Shown here: in pieces, positions 52,996-63,157 of the stretch
How positions within the stretch are numbered: position 1 is the stretch's first letter
Layout of the letters: each line of letters opens with the position of its first letter
NCBI RefSeq assembly: GCF_048159605.1
Contig: NZ_JBLREB010000001.1
Span: 2,008,921 to 2,072,920, forward strand
Length of the DNA: 64,000 bases
Direction of reading: 5' to 3'
Origin: Ectobacillus polymachus
Lineage (GTDB): Bacteria; Bacillota; Bacilli; Bacillales; Bacillaceae_G
The notes under the pieces: generated by a model
The model's database searches: none
What the model saw: the letters and a program-made list of their open reading frames with translations, nothing else
Told to the model about the DNA's origin: nothing
Position numbers and translations under genes: made by a program

Positions 52996-55404
52996 TTAAC
53001 GAATCGGCTTAATATTCCAAATTTCATCAGCATATTGCTTGATGGTTCGATCACTTGTAAAATATCCGGACTTTGCAATATTTGTTAGACTCATTTCTAA
53101 CCATTTCTTTCGGTCTTGATAAACCCTGCCAACTTGTTCTTGCACATCTAAATAAGGAGCAAAGTCACGCAACACAAAGTATTCATCATTTTGTGTGATA
53201 AGAGAATCATAAATCATACCAAATTCATCATCACCATTATCGAAGAATCCATTCACAAGCTGATTCACTACTTTCGTAATACGTAAATCATGGTGATAAT
53301 AATCACTTGATTGATACCCTCCATTACTATAGTAATGGAGCACTTCCTCTGCAGTAAGTCCGAAAATGAAAATATTATCGTCGCCTACTTCATCACGAAT
53401 TTCTATGTTAGCCCCATCCAAAGTTCCAACCGTAATAGCTCCATTCATCATAAACTTCATATTTCCAGTTCCAGAAGCTTCCTTACTAGCTGTTGAAATT
53501 TGTTCACTAACGTCAGAGGCTGGAAATATTTCCTCTGCCAATGAGACTCGATAGTTTTCTAAGAAGATCACTTTTAAATATTTATTTGTTTGAGGATCAT
53601 GATTCACTCTTATAGCTAGATCATTGATTAACTTAATAATTTTCTTCGCATAATAATATCCCGGAGATGCTTTGGCTCCGAAGATAAATGTCCTTGGCTG
53701 CATCGTAAAGGTTGAGTCCTCTTTTAATCGATTATATAAGTACATAATATGGAGAACATTCAATAACTGCCGTTTATACGCATGCAGGCGTTTTACTTGT
53801 ACGTCAAATATGGATTGCGTATCGATAGCAATTCCTGTCTTCTGCAGAATTCGCTTTGCTAGCTTTTCTTTTCGCAATGTTTTTATAGCCTCAAATTTCT
53901 CTAAAAATGAACGATCATTCTTATATGCTAACAGCGAAGTAAGCTTTGTAGGATCTGCAACCCACTCGGATCCAATACTTTCAAATAATAGCTTTGCCAG
54001 TTCTGGATTTGCTTTTAAGAGCCATCTTCTATGCGTAATTCCATTGGTTTTGTTGTTAAATTTGTTCGGATAAAACTCATGAAAAAGTCTCATTTCACGC
54101 TTTTTCAAAATTTCTGTATGAATATAAGCAACCCCATTTACACTATGGCTGCCAACAATAGCAAGATGCGCCATTTTTACGAGACCATTTGCAATAATAG
54201 CCATATTCTCAATGCGCTTCCAATCGTATGTATACCGATTCCAAAGCTCACGACAAAATCTTTCATTAATTTCATTTACAATCATAAAGATACGTGGAAG
54301 AAGCGGTTGAAAAATATGAATCGGCCATTTCTCAAGTGCTTCAGAAAGGGTAGTATGATTCGTATAGGAAATGGTATTTACAGTAATATACCATGCTTCA
54401 TCCCAGTCCATTTTTTCTTCATCTAACAAAATTCGCATAAGTTCCGGAATAGCTAACACAGGATGTGTATCGTTAATATGGATGGCTATTTTTTCATGCA
54501 GATTCTTTAACGTACCGTTCCGATCTTTATGCAAACGTATAATATTGCGTAGACTAGCTGACACGAGAAAATATTGCTGCTTCAAACGCAATATTTTTCC
54601 TTCATCGTGTGTATCATCTGGATACAAAAATTCAGATACAGATTCAGTTTCACGCTTATATACAAGTACATTTTTGTTGTTCGGCGGAAACGGGGTAGGC
54701 TCTGCACTCCAGAGGCGTAGTGTGTTTACTGTATTCGTATGATAACCCACAATTGGTACGTCATATGGAATCGCCATAATGGTTTCAGCGTTATTGTGGA
54801 AAAACTCTAATCTTCCATTTACCATTGAGGATTCTACTTGTCCCCAAAAATTAACTTCCACTGCTTGGTCATGTCTTCGCAATTCCCATACATTCCCATT
54901 TCTTAGCCATTGCTCTGGAAGTTCAACTTGATACCCGTCGACTATTTTTTGATCAAATAAGCCGTGTTTATAGCGAATACCAAAGCCATGACCTGGTAAA
55001 TTAAGCGAAGCTAACGAATCCAAAAAACAAGCTGCAAGACGTCCAAGACCACCATTTCCTAACCCTGCATCCGACTCATTCTCTTCAATTTCACTTAAAT
55101 CAATACCAAGTTCCGCCAATCCTTGTCTACTTACTTCTAAAATATCTAGATTTAGTAGATTACTACCTAATAATCGTCCAAGAAGAAATTCAATGGATAA
55201 ATAGTATACTTGTTTTTGGTTATCGGCTCGAACCTTTTCATTCGTATCAATCCATCGTGAACTAATATATTCTCGCACCATATGACCTAGTGTGTTGTAC
55301 TGATCGCGAGTAGTAGAGTCTTTAAAGCTTTTCCCATAGGTCGTTTCCAACTTTTCTAAAAATGCAGCCTTGAAGCTCTCTGTACTTGAAAACATGCTAT
55401 TCAC
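52996..55404 (-). CDS. glgP: Glycogen phosphorylase
   Basis: This 802-residue GT35 enzyme releases glucose-1-phosphate from glycogen. LGNGGLGRLAACFLDSLASL and the pyridoxal-phosphate segment EASGTGNMKFMMNGAITVGTLDGANIEI (with the PLP Lys) are intact, as are KRLHAYKRQLLNVL and NGITHRRWL. It is the last gene of glgBCDAP and overlaps glgA by 4 nt. Confidence 0.96.
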   Translation of the reverse strand: MNSMFSSTESFKAAFLEKLETTYGKSFKDSTTRDQYNTLGHMVREYISSRWIDTNEKVRADNQKQVYYLSIEFLLGRLLGSNLLNLDILEVSRQGLAELGIDLSEIEENESDAGLGNGGLGRLAACFLDSLASLNLPGHGFGIRYKHGLFDQKIVDGYQVELPEQWLRNGNVWELRRHDQAVEVNFWGQVESSMVNGRLEFFHNNAETIMAIPYDVPIVGYHTNTVNTLRLWSAEPTPFPPNNKNVLVYKRETESVSEFLYPDDTHDEGKILRLKQQYFLVSASLRNIIRLHKDRNGTLKNLHEKIAIHINDTHPVLAIPELMRILLDEEKMDWDEAWYITVNTISYTNHTTLSEALEKWPIHIFQPLLPRIFMIVNEINERFCRELWNRYTYDWKRIENMAIIANGLVKMAHLAIVGSHSVNGVAYIHTEILKKREMRLFHEFYPNKFNNKTNGITHRRWLLKANPELAKLLFESIGSEWVADPTKLTSLLAYKNDRSFLEKFEAIKTLRKEKLAKRILQKTGIAIDTQSIFDVQVKRLHAYKRQLLNVLHIMYLYNRLKEDSTFTMQPRTFIFGAKASPGYYYAKKIIKLINDLAIRVNHDPQTNKYLKVIFLENYRVSLAEEIFPASDVSEQISTASKEASGTGNMKFMMNGAITVGTLDGANIEIRDEVGDDNIFIFGLTAEEVLHYYSNGGYQSSDYYHHDLRITKVVNQLVNGFFDNGDDEFGMIYDSLITQNDEYFVLRDFAPYLDVQEQVGRVYQDRKKWLEMSLTNIAKSGYFTSDRTIKQYADEIWNIKPIR

Positions 55405-56947
55405 TCCTGTCGAACTAGTTCTTCATATAGGTCCTGGTATTTCTGTGCAGATTGTTTCCAACTATAATCTTGATCCATAGCTCTAGTCACCAACTTGTGC
55501 CATACATCTTGTTGATGATAATAATACAATGTGCGCCGAACCGTGTATAACATATCGTGAGCATTGAAATTTCTAAAACTAAATCCATTTCCTTGTTCTT
55601 CTACTTCATTATAGGATTGTACTGTGTCGTTTAAACCACCTGTTTCCCTTACAACGGGAATACATCCGTAACGAAGGGCAATAAGCTGCCCCAAACCACA
55701 TGGCTCAAATAAGGATGGCATAAGAAAAATATCTGATCCTGCATAAACATGATGCGCCAATGTTTCATTAAAACCAATATACACCNGGCAATAAGCTGCC
55801 CCAAACCACATGGCTCAAATAAGGATGGCATAAGAAAAATATCTGATCCTGCATAAACATGATGCGCCAATGTTTCATTAAAACCAATATACACCTTTAC
55901 TTTATCTGGATATAAATAAGCCATATATTGAAAGAAATCCTCATATTCTTTATCGCCAGATCCTACTACAATAAATTGAATATCCTCCTGCATCATTTCA
56001 TGAAATACATGACGCACTAAATCAATTCCTTTTTGTTTCGTAAGACGCGTTACCATAGCAATGATTGGTGTATGTTCTTTTTCTTCAAAGCCTAACTGAC
56101 GCTGCAACGCAGCTTTATTTAGCTGCTTCCGCTCTAATGACCCTGCAGTGTATGTTGATGCAATCGATGAATCAGTTTCCGGATTATAGAATACATCATC
56201 AATCCCATTTACGATGCCCTTAAGTTTATAGTGATAGTATCGTAACAAGCCATCTAACTTCTCACCATAATATGGATGCTGTATTTCCTCTTTATAGGTA
56301 GGACTTACAGCAGTAATCATATCCGATGCTATAATTCCGGCTTTCATAAAATTAATGTTTCCATAAAACTCCAAATAATCGATTGAGAAATATCTAGAAT
56401 CTAAACCGAGAAGTTCATCCATGACCGAGCGAGGAAATATTCCCTGAAATTGAAGATTATGAATCGTAAATACAGTTTTTATCTTTGCATACATTGGAAA
56501 ATTCTGATATTCCTCTTTAAGTAAAAATGGAATCATGGCTGTATGCCAGTCATGACAATGCAGCACATCTGGTTCAAATTCTAAATAAGGTATGCAATTT
56601 AACACAGCTCTGGAAAAAAACGAAAATCGTTCCCCATCATCGTAATGACCATACAACGAATCTCGTTTAAAGTAGTATTCATTATCAAGTAAATAATAGG
56701 TAATCCCATCATATTTCGTTTCTAAAATACCACAATGTTGCTGTCTCCATCCGATTTGAACATATATTACCGTTTTCAGCACAGCATTTTTTCTTAGATG
56801 CCAAGGAATAAGACTATAATTAGGTAGTATGACTCGAACTTCATTGTTTAGCTTTTTTAATTCCTTCGGAAGTGCACCCGCTACATCTGCTAAGCCGCCA
56901 GATTTAATAAAGGGCACGCACTCAGATACAGCAAATAATATATTCAC
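55401..56947 (-). CDS. glgA: Glycogen synthase, split only by an assembly N and duplication
   Basis: This GT5 ADP-glucose glycogen synthase has the N-terminal donor-site KSGGLADVAGALPKEL (K-x-G-G-L), HCHDWHTA, and the C-terminal PSLFEPCGLGQLIALRYGC and RETGGLNDTV. The frame appears broken at 55786, where an N joins two identical 109-nt copies. Removing one copy plus the N gives 1437 nt (478 residues), the normal GlgA length, with no frameshift. It overlaps glgP and glgD by 4 nt each. I consider the gene intact in the organism. Confidence 0.92.
55677..55895. repeat. Artificial 109-nt duplication flanking an N (assembly join)
   Basis: Bases 55677-55785 are repeated exactly at 55787-55895, with a single N at 55786. 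Both copies begin GGCAATAAGCTGCC and end ACCAATATACACC. The pattern is that of two contig ends with an uncollapsed overlap. Confidence 0.95.
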
Positions 56948-57963
56948 AAATTCATCAGAGCTCCTTGTTCGGTTCCTTTTTCAACCACAAATGGCGACAA
57001 TCCTTGTTTCGCACCTGTTAATACCGTTCCATCTACAATCTTCACATCTTTATCCAAAATAACCCCATCAAGAATGCAATTATCACCTATTTCCGTTTTT
57101 TGCATAATGATGCTATTTCGAATAATGGATCCTTTTCCAATTTTAACAGAACGGAATAAGATACTATTTTCTATCGTACCTTCTATAATGCTGCCGTTTG
57201 CAATCATGCTATTGCTTACTTTTGCTCCCTTACTATATCGTGTAGGAGGTTCGTCTTTTACTTTTGTAAAGATAGGCGCATCATTATGAAAAAGCTGCTT
57301 CCATACAGTTGGTTGTAAAATAGCAAGGCTTTTCTCATAATAACTTTCAATGGAGTCAATAATGGCAACATATTGTTGTGCTTCGTACGGATGTATACGC
57401 AGAGAAGTCGGATTTTCTCGGACAATATCGTTTATACCTATATTACCTTTATCTTTATATCCTTTGATTAAAGTAAGCAACAAATCTTTACTCAGAATAT
57501 AGGTTTGAAGCGAGCGTCCTTTGTAGTATACCTCTGTAATATCTGAACGCATCTCAATATGACGTAACAAGATTGGTCTAAAGTTAATAGAAGTTACGAT
57601 ATGAGCTGCTGTAATAACCACATATTTCTGTTTACTTCTAAGAAGATAATCAATATTACGATCAAGGTGATGAAACGAACCACATTCAATTTTTTCACAT
57701 GGACAGTTTGGGGTAAATACAAATAATCCGTCTCTTTTTCGATCCAAATCCCATTGTTTTCCTGAACCAAGGTGGTCCATAATCGAGCGATTTTCATGTC
57801 CAGTAAAGATAGCTACACTATGAATCCCTGAATTCACCATATTAGATAACATAAAATCGATTAAACGATAACGTCCTCCGAAAGGAAGTGCTGCTAACGA
57901 ACGATGTTGTGTTAACTTCTTTAATGAATTGAATTCGTTTGTTGCATTAATTATTCCTAACAT
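56944..57963 (-). CDS. glgD: Glucose-1-phosphate adenylyltransferase subunit GlgD
   Basis: This 339-residue protein has an N-terminal nucleotidyltransferase fold (PFGGRYRLIDFMLSNMVNSG) and a C-terminal left-handed beta-helix with hexapeptide repeats. It lacks the GGxGxRL pyrophosphorylase loop seen in GlgC, as is usual for GlgD, which forms a mixed complex with GlgC and modulates its activity. It has a 4-nt overlap with glgA and a 26-nt gap after glgC. Confidence 0.93.
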   Translation of the reverse strand: MLGIINATNEFNSLKKLTQHRSLAALPFGGRYRLIDFMLSNMVNSGIHSVAIFTGHENRSIMDHLGSGKQWDLDRKRDGLFVFTPNCPCEKIECGSFHHLDRNIDYLLRSKQKYVVITAAHIVTSINFRPILLRHIEMRSDITEVYYKGRSLQTYILSKDLLLTLIKGYKDKGNIGINDIVRENPTSLRIHPYEAQQYVAIIDSIESYYEKSLAILQPTVWKQLFHNDAPIFTKVKDEPPTRYSKGAKVSNSMIANGSIIEGTIENSILFRSVKIGKGSIIRNSIIMQKTEIGDNCILDGVILDKDVKIVDGTVLTGAKQGLSPFVVEKGTEQGALMNL

Positions 57964-57989
57964 AAATCCTCCTCATTTCCCTCTAAGAT

Positions 57990-59120
57990 TTATTCTTCCT
58001 CTGCTACTAATATAATATCTTCCATATTCTTAAGTGGGCGAACAGTAGCATTATCTTCGATTACCATTCCCGGTGCAACGATCGCTCGATCAATCGTTAC
58101 ATTTTTTCCAATTACCGCATCCGGCATAATAACAGAATCCGTAATAACCGTTCCTTCGCCTACTGATACGCCTTGGAATAAAACGGAATGCTTTACTTCT
58201 CCTTCGACTACACAGCCTTCATTTAATAAAGATTCTTCAATTGTTGCTGTTGGAGCAATATATTGAGGAGGTTGATTTGGATTTACTGAATAGATACGCC
58301 AATCTCTATCATACATATTTAAGGTTGAATCTTCGCTAAGCAAATCCATATTTGCTTCCCAAAGACTTTTCACTGTACCGACATCCTTCCAATAGCCTTG
58401 GAACGGATACGCTACAACTTTCTTATTTTCTTCTAATAATAATGGAATAACATCTTTCCCAAAATCATTACTAGATTCAGGATTACGCGCATCCATTTCT
58501 AAAAACTCCTTCAGTACAGACCATTTAAAGATATATATTCCCATTGATGCTAAATTACTTTTAGGAAATGGAGGCTTTTCTTCGAATTCTGTAATCTCCA
58601 TATTTTCATTTGTATTCATAATACCAAAGCGACTTGCTTCCTCCCATGGAACAGTAATAACGGAAATCGAAACGTCCGCATCTTTTTCCATATGATAGTC
58701 TAGCATTTTAGAATAATTCATTTTGTATATATGATCGCCTGATAAAATCAGAACATACTCAGGATCGTATTGTTTCAAATAATTTAAGTTTTGGAAAATG
58801 GCACTTGCGGTTCCTTTATACCACTTCACGCCAGAAGATTCTGAATACGGAGGCAAAACTGTTACCCCTCCGTTACTACGGTCTAAATCCCAAGCGCTTC
58901 CGATTCCAATATAAGAGTGAAGTACAAGCGGCTGATATTGTGTTAAGACGCCAACCGTTTCAATGCCTGAATTTGTACAATTACTTAATGTAAAATCGAT
59001 AATCCGATACTTTCCGCCAAATGGGACAGCTGGTTTAGCTAAATTCTTTGTTAAAGAACTTAAACGACTACCTTTTCCCCCTGCTAGTAACATTGCTACG
59101 CATTTCTTCTTTATTGCCAT
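57990..59120 (-). CDS. glgC: Glucose-1-phosphate adenylyltransferase GlgC
   Basis: This 376-residue enzyme makes ADP-glucose. LLAGGKGSRLSSLTKNLAKPAVPFGGKYRIIDF carries the catalytic loop and LILSGDHIYKMNY the metal site. The C-terminus is a hexapeptide beta-helix. The ATG at 59120, with AAGGGGAATATGAGGG upstream, lies 53 nt inside the end of glgB. Homologues begin at the same place, so the overlap looks genuine. Confidence 0.94.
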   Translation of the reverse strand: MAIKKKCVAMLLAGGKGSRLSSLTKNLAKPAVPFGGKYRIIDFTLSNCTNSGIETVGVLTQYQPLVLHSYIGIGSAWDLDRSNGGVTVLPPYSESSGVKWYKGTASAIFQNLNYLKQYDPEYVLILSGDHIYKMNYSKMLDYHMEKDADVSISVITVPWEEASRFGIMNTNENMEITEFEEKPPFPKSNLASMGIYIFKWSVLKEFLEMDARNPESSNDFGKDVIPLLLEENKKVVAYPFQGYWKDVGTVKSLWEANMDLLSEDSTLNMYDRDWRIYSVNPNQPPQYIAPTATIEESLLNEGCVVEGEVKHSVLFQGVSVGEGTVITDSVIMPDAVIGKNVTIDRAIVAPGMVIEDNATVRPLKNMEDIILVAEEE

Positions 59121-61011
59121 CCCTCATATTCCCCTTCCTTGTTTTCACTGGTCGCAAAATCGAAATACCAAAAGGCGGTATCGTCATTTCTACACAAGCT
59201 GGTTGATTATGAATCTCTTTTTTGATCGCTTTCAAGCGTTTTTTATTCACTTGACCGGAGCCACCAAACCGAATATCATCACTATTTAATATTTCATTAT
59301 AGGATCCGTCTAACGGTACACCTACTTTATAATCGTGGTATACGTATTCACTAAAATTGCAGATAATAACTAACGATTCATTGTCTTTCTTGCCGTAACG
59401 AATAAATGAAAAAATACTTTGCTCACAATTATCTGCATCAATCCATCGGAACCCTTCCTGCTTATGATCCAGTTCCCAAAGTGGTTTAGAGCGTTTATAA
59501 ATACCCATTAATTCTTTAAAATATTCTTGCATAAGCCTATGCATTTCAAAATCTTGAAGCATCCAATCTAAATCCTCAAGATCCTTCCACTCATCAAACT
59601 GTCCAAATTCTCCACCCATGAACAATAGTTTTTTACCCGGATGTGAGATGAAATATCCATATAGGAGTCGTAATTGCGCAAACTTTCGCCAATAATCTCC
59701 TGGCATTTTATTAAGGAGGGATTTTTTTCCATGTACAACTTCGTCATGTGATAACGGTAAGATAAAATTTTCAGAGTAAGCATATAGCTGTGAAAATGTT
59801 ACTTTATCATGCATATGCTTTCGATATTGAGGTTCACATTCCATATATTTTAGGATGTCATTCATCCATCCCATATTCCATTTATAATTAAACCCTAGTC
59901 CCCCATCATAGGTTGGAGCTGTTACAAGCGGCCAATCAGTAGAATCTTCTGCAATCATTAAAGCCTCTGGATGAACGGCAAATACAGCTTCATTCAATTT
60001 TTGTAAAAATTTCACTGCATTTTCATTTCGACTAAATTGTCCATTTGCGTTCCAATATAACATGTTTGCAACAGCGTCTACACGAAAACCGTCTATGTGA
60101 TAATATTCAAACCAGAATAGTGCATTCGATATAAGGAAACTTTGAACCTCCGGCTTTCCTAAATCGAAGTTAGCAGTTCCCCAAACAGGATTTTCTTGTA
60201 CATTATAATCGTAGTATTCATACGTAGGTTCCCCATCAAACATGTACAGACCATGAGCATCTTTACAATAATGCCCTGGCACCCAGTCTAAAATAACCCC
60301 TAGTCCATGCTGATGGCATTGATCGATAAAATACATAAGATCATAAGGTGTACCATATCTACTTGTAGGAGAATAATATCCTGTACCCTGATACCCCCAA
60401 GAACGGTCATAAGGATGTTCAACTAGCGGCATGATTTCAATATGTGTAAAATGATGATCGATTACATAAGGAATTAGAATGTCAGCCATCTCCCTGTATG
60501 AATACAAGGAACCTTCATCCTTTTTTTTCCAAGTACCAATATGCATCTCATACACAGCGAATGGTTCTTCATAAATCGATTTACGTTTTTTATTTCGGAA
60601 CCATTTCTGATCATTCCATTTATACTCCCCTATATCATAAACAATAGAAGCAGTATGGGGGCGTAACTCTGAAAAAAACGCATAGGGATCCGATTTTAAT
60701 AACGTTTTACCGTATGAAGTTTGAATCTCATACTTATAAATCTCATTTTCCTTAAGCCCAGGAATGAACAATGACCATATACCTTGATCTGTAATTTTTG
60801 TCATTTGATGTTCATTGCCTATCCAATTGTTAAAATCCCCTACTACACTTACCGCTGCTGCATGAGGGGCCCAAACAGAAAATCGCACACCTTCTATATC
60901 ATTTTCAACCGCACGATGGGCACCAAACAGGTGATAACTTTGAAAAAGGCTACCCTCATGAAACAGATGTAAATCATAGTCCGTAAGTTGAGTCAAAACC
61001 ACAGCTTTCAC
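59068..61011 (-). CDS. glgB: 1,4-Alpha-glucan branching enzyme GlgB
   Basis: This 647-residue GH13 enzyme has an N-terminal CBM48 (VSVVGDFNNWIGNEHQM) and a catalytic barrel with DWVPGHYCKD, DGFRVDAVANML (nucleophile Asp), MIAEDST (acid/base Glu) and LSHDEVVHG. It is the first gene of the glycogen operon. Its extra basic C-terminal tail (about 25 residues, NMRDGNKEEMRSNVTSRGKR) is the part that overlaps glgC. Confidence 0.95.
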   Translation of the reverse strand: MKAVVLTQLTDYDLHLFHEGSLFQSYHLFGAHRAVENDIEGVRFSVWAPHAAAVSVVGDFNNWIGNEHQMTKITDQGIWSLFIPGLKENEIYKYEIQTSYGKTLLKSDPYAFFSELRPHTASIVYDIGEYKWNDQKWFRNKKRKSIYEEPFAVYEMHIGTWKKKDEGSLYSYREMADILIPYVIDHHFTHIEIMPLVEHPYDRSWGYQGTGYYSPTSRYGTPYDLMYFIDQCHQHGLGVILDWVPGHYCKDAHGLYMFDGEPTYEYYDYNVQENPVWGTANFDLGKPEVQSFLISNALFWFEYYHIDGFRVDAVANMLYWNANGQFSRNENAVKFLQKLNEAVFAVHPEALMIAEDSTDWPLVTAPTYDGGLGFNYKWNMGWMNDILKYMECEPQYRKHMHDKVTFSQLYAYSENFILPLSHDEVVHGKKSLLNKMPGDYWRKFAQLRLLYGYFISHPGKKLLFMGGEFGQFDEWKDLEDLDWMLQDFEMHRLMQEYFKELMGIYKRSKPLWELDHKQEGFRWIDADNCEQSIFSFIRYGKKDNESLVIICNFSEYVYHDYKVGVPLDGSYNEILNSDDIRFGGSGQVNKKRLKAIKKEIHNQPACVEMTIPPFGISILRPVKTRKGNMRDGNKEEMRSNVTSRGKR

Positions 61012-61407
61012 CTCGCCGGTACATAATATTTCAAATACTTTAATATTATTCTACTAAAAACTCTATAATTCCTTTTGTTAGAAAGAAAAACATTACTGTA
61101 AAAAGAAAATTTAGATATAATTCACATTATAGACAATAACTATGTAATTTCTGCTATAAAATCCGTGTGAAAGCATTTCATAATTTGATTTCATTATGTT
61201 AGAAAAATCTATAGTATAAAAGTAATTTACAGGATGTAATTGTATAAATAAAAGAGTACCTACACTAATAGTAAAATAGTTATGTAAAGAAATTGTATAA
61301 AAATTAGAAATAATATGTAAACATTAATTAATGAAACAAAAAAACCTCATCATAATATAATTATGATGAGGTTTTTGCAGATATGTTGAACAAATATATA
61401 AGATAAA
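61012..61407. other. glgB-ldh intergenic region
   Basis: This is 396 bases of very AT-rich sequence. A TATAAT on the minus strand (61126-61131) is a possible glgB -10, but no good -35 fits it. The ldh terminator is at 61338-61376. No gene is seen. Confidence 0.55.
61338..61376. terminator. Terminator of ldh
   Basis: AAAACCTCATCATAAT / ATTATGATGAGGTTTTT, a perfect long stem with A/T tracts on both sides, acts for ldh on the minus strand. Confidence 0.92.
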
Positions 61408-62349
61408 TTATAATACTGGGCTCATTGTTTCTTTTAATACTTTTACTGAATGATCGAATTTAGCTTGTTCAGCTTCGTCCATTTCAAGTTCCATTACTTC
61501 GCGAACACCGCTACGGTTGATGATAGCAGGAACACCTACATAAATGTCACTTTGTCCATATTCACCGTTTAAGTATGCAGAAACAGTTAAAATACAGTTT
61601 TCATTATTTAAAATCGCCTTTGTAATTCTCATGAGAGCCATACCAATACCATAGAATGTTGCACCTTTACGCTCAATAATATGGTAAGCAGCATCACGAA
61701 CATTTACAAAAATAGCATCTAAATCTTCTTGTTTATATTTTTGATCTTGTAAAACTTTTGCTAATTTTTGAACCCCAACAGAAGCGTGGCTCCATACTGG
61801 AAGTTCTGTATCACCATGTTCACCAATGATGTAAGCATGGACGTTACGTGCATCAACATCAAAATAATCGCTAAGCATATAACGTAAACGTGCTGTATCA
61901 AGTGTAGTACCAGAACCGATAACGCGTTCCTTCGGTAAACCTGATTCTTTCCAAGTAACATATGTTAAAATATCAACTGGATTAGTAGCAATTAAGAATA
62001 TTCCATCAAAACCATTGTCCATAATTCCACGAACAATTTGCTTAAAGATTTTCGTATTTTTTTCTACTAAGTCTAAGCGAGTTTCACCTGGTTTTTGTGG
62101 AAGTCCTGCAGTAATAACAACAAGGTCTGCATCTTTACAATCTGCGTAGCTTCCCTTCCAAATCTTCGTTGGAGCTGGAGCAAATGGCATACCATGATTT
62201 AAATCCATTGCTTCGCCTTCTGCTTTGGCTTCATTTACGTCAACGAGTACAAGTTCTTCTGCTACACCGTGGTTAAGCATTGAATATGCATAGCTACAGC
62301 CAACTGCACCTGTTCCGACTAAAACAACACGATTAATCTTCTGCTTCAT
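61408..62349 (-). CDS. ldh: L-lactate dehydrogenase
   Basis: This 313-residue NAD-dependent enzyme reduces pyruvate to L-lactate. It has the dinucleotide fold VVLVGTGAVGCSYAYSM, GLPQKPGETRLDL (substrate loop with Arg), ATNPVDILT, and the catalytic GEHGDTELPVWS (His near 178). A Rex-type palindrome lies about 130 nt upstream, so fermentation would be derepressed when NADH is high. B. cereus-group genomes carry several ldh paralogues; I do not assign a number. Confidence 0.95.
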   Translation of the reverse strand: MKQKINRVVLVGTGAVGCSYAYSMLNHGVAEELVLVDVNEAKAEGEAMDLNHGMPFAPAPTKIWKGSYADCKDADLVVITAGLPQKPGETRLDLVEKNTKIFKQIVRGIMDNGFDGIFLIATNPVDILTYVTWKESGLPKERVIGSGTTLDTARLRYMLSDYFDVDARNVHAYIIGEHGDTELPVWSHASVGVQKLAKVLQDQKYKQEDLDAIFVNVRDAAYHIIERKGATFYGIGMALMRITKAILNNENCILTVSAYLNGEYGQSDIYVGVPAIINRSGVREVMELEMDEAEQAKFDHSVKVLKETMSPVL

Positions 62350-62477
62350 GTTTAAGCTCTCCTTTATTGTCTACATTTTCTTTATAAATCCATTCATTCT
62401 ATATTCTGTGTAATTTCCTCTGAACATTTTCATTTTAACATAAATTATTTTTATTCCATTCCATTTTTGTGATGATT

Positions 62478-62495
62478 TTGTGAATTAATTCACAT
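62478..62495 (-). promoter_or_regulatory. Rex-type operator upstream of ldh
   Basis: TTGTGAATTAATTCACAT is an 18-bp near-perfect palindrome (one mismatched end pair) fitting the TTGTGAAWWWWTTCACAA consensus for the redox repressor Rex. Confidence 0.75.
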
Positions 62496-62608
62496 AAGTA
62501 GCGTGAATATACTACTTCTGCGAAAGAGGAATAAAGGAAAGAAAACAGACAGAGATTACGAGGGATCTATCTATACATAAATGAAACGTTTATACATCGT
62601 AGGACATG

Positions 62609-62641
62609 AAAAAAGAGCCAGTATATTCATCACTGACTCTT
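62609..62641 (-). terminator. Terminator of the tRNA operon
   Basis: The minus strand has AAGAGTCAGT / ACTGGCTCTT (62613-62622 / 62632-62641) with one G-T pair and a TTTTTT tail, just after tRNA-Glu. Confidence 0.85.
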
Positions 62642-62645
62642 AGTA

Positions 62646-62717
62646 TGACCCGTACGGGAATCGAACCCGTGTTACCGCCGTGAAAGGGCGGTGTCTTAAC
62701 CGCTTGACCAACGGGCC
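62646..62717 (-). tRNA. tRNA-Glu (UUC)
   Basis: A 72-nt cloverleaf on the minus strand with anticodon loop CTTTCAC, T-loop GGTTCGATTCC and acceptor GGCCCGT. CCA is not encoded. Confidence 0.96.
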
Positions 62718-62718
62718 G

Positions 62719-62809
62719 TGGCAGAGAAGAAGGGATTCGAACCCTCGCGCCGGTATCCCGACCTACTCCCTTAGCAGGGGAGCCCCTTGAGCCTCTTGGG
62801 TACTTCTCT
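62719..62809 (-). tRNA. tRNA-Ser (GCU)
   Basis: A class II tRNA with a long variable arm, anticodon loop CTGCTAA, discriminator G and encoded CCA. Confidence 0.96.
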
Positions 62810-62812
62810 ATA

Positions 62813-62887
62813 TGGCTCCGCAAGTAGGATTCGAACCTACGACCTATCGGTTAACAGCCGATTGCTCTACCGCTGAGCTATTGCGGA
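62813..62887 (-). tRNA. tRNA-Asn (GUU)
   Basis: Anticodon loop CTGTTAA, acceptor TTCCGCA-like with 3' TGCGGA, discriminator G, CCA encoded. Confidence 0.95.
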
Positions 62888-62911
62888 ATAAAAATGTATG
62901 ATTATTTTACA

Positions 62912-62988
<77 letters not shown>

Positions 62989-62994
62989 ATTATT

Positions 62995-63068
62995 TGGAGC
63001 GGGTGATGGGAATCGAACCCACGCTATCAGCTTGGAAGGCTGAAGTTCTACCATTAAACTACACCCGC
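62995..63068 (-). tRNA. tRNA-Gly (UCC)
   Basis: Anticodon loop CTTCCAA, acceptor GCGGGTG, CCA encoded. Confidence 0.96.
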
Positions 63069-63074
63069 AAAATG

Positions 63075-63146
63075 TGAGCCATGAAGGACTTGAACCTTCG
63101 ACCCTCTGATTAAAAGTCAGATGCTCTACCACTGAGCTAATGGCTC
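63075..63146 (-). tRNA. tRNA-Lys (UUU)
   Basis: Anticodon loop CTTTTAA, acceptor GAGCCAT, no encoded CCA. Confidence 0.96.
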
Positions 63147-63157
63147 AAAATAAAAAA

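Noticed and set aside
55401..56947. glgA as a pseudogene or frameshift
   Set aside because: The break is exactly explained by one N and a 109-nt identical duplication; the corrected frame is full length.
61168..61180. TGAAAGCATTTCA, a possible CcpA cre site upstream of glgB
   Set aside because: The palindrome is 13 bp with a 3-bp centre and no central CG; the cre consensus needs 14 bp with CG, so the match is poor.
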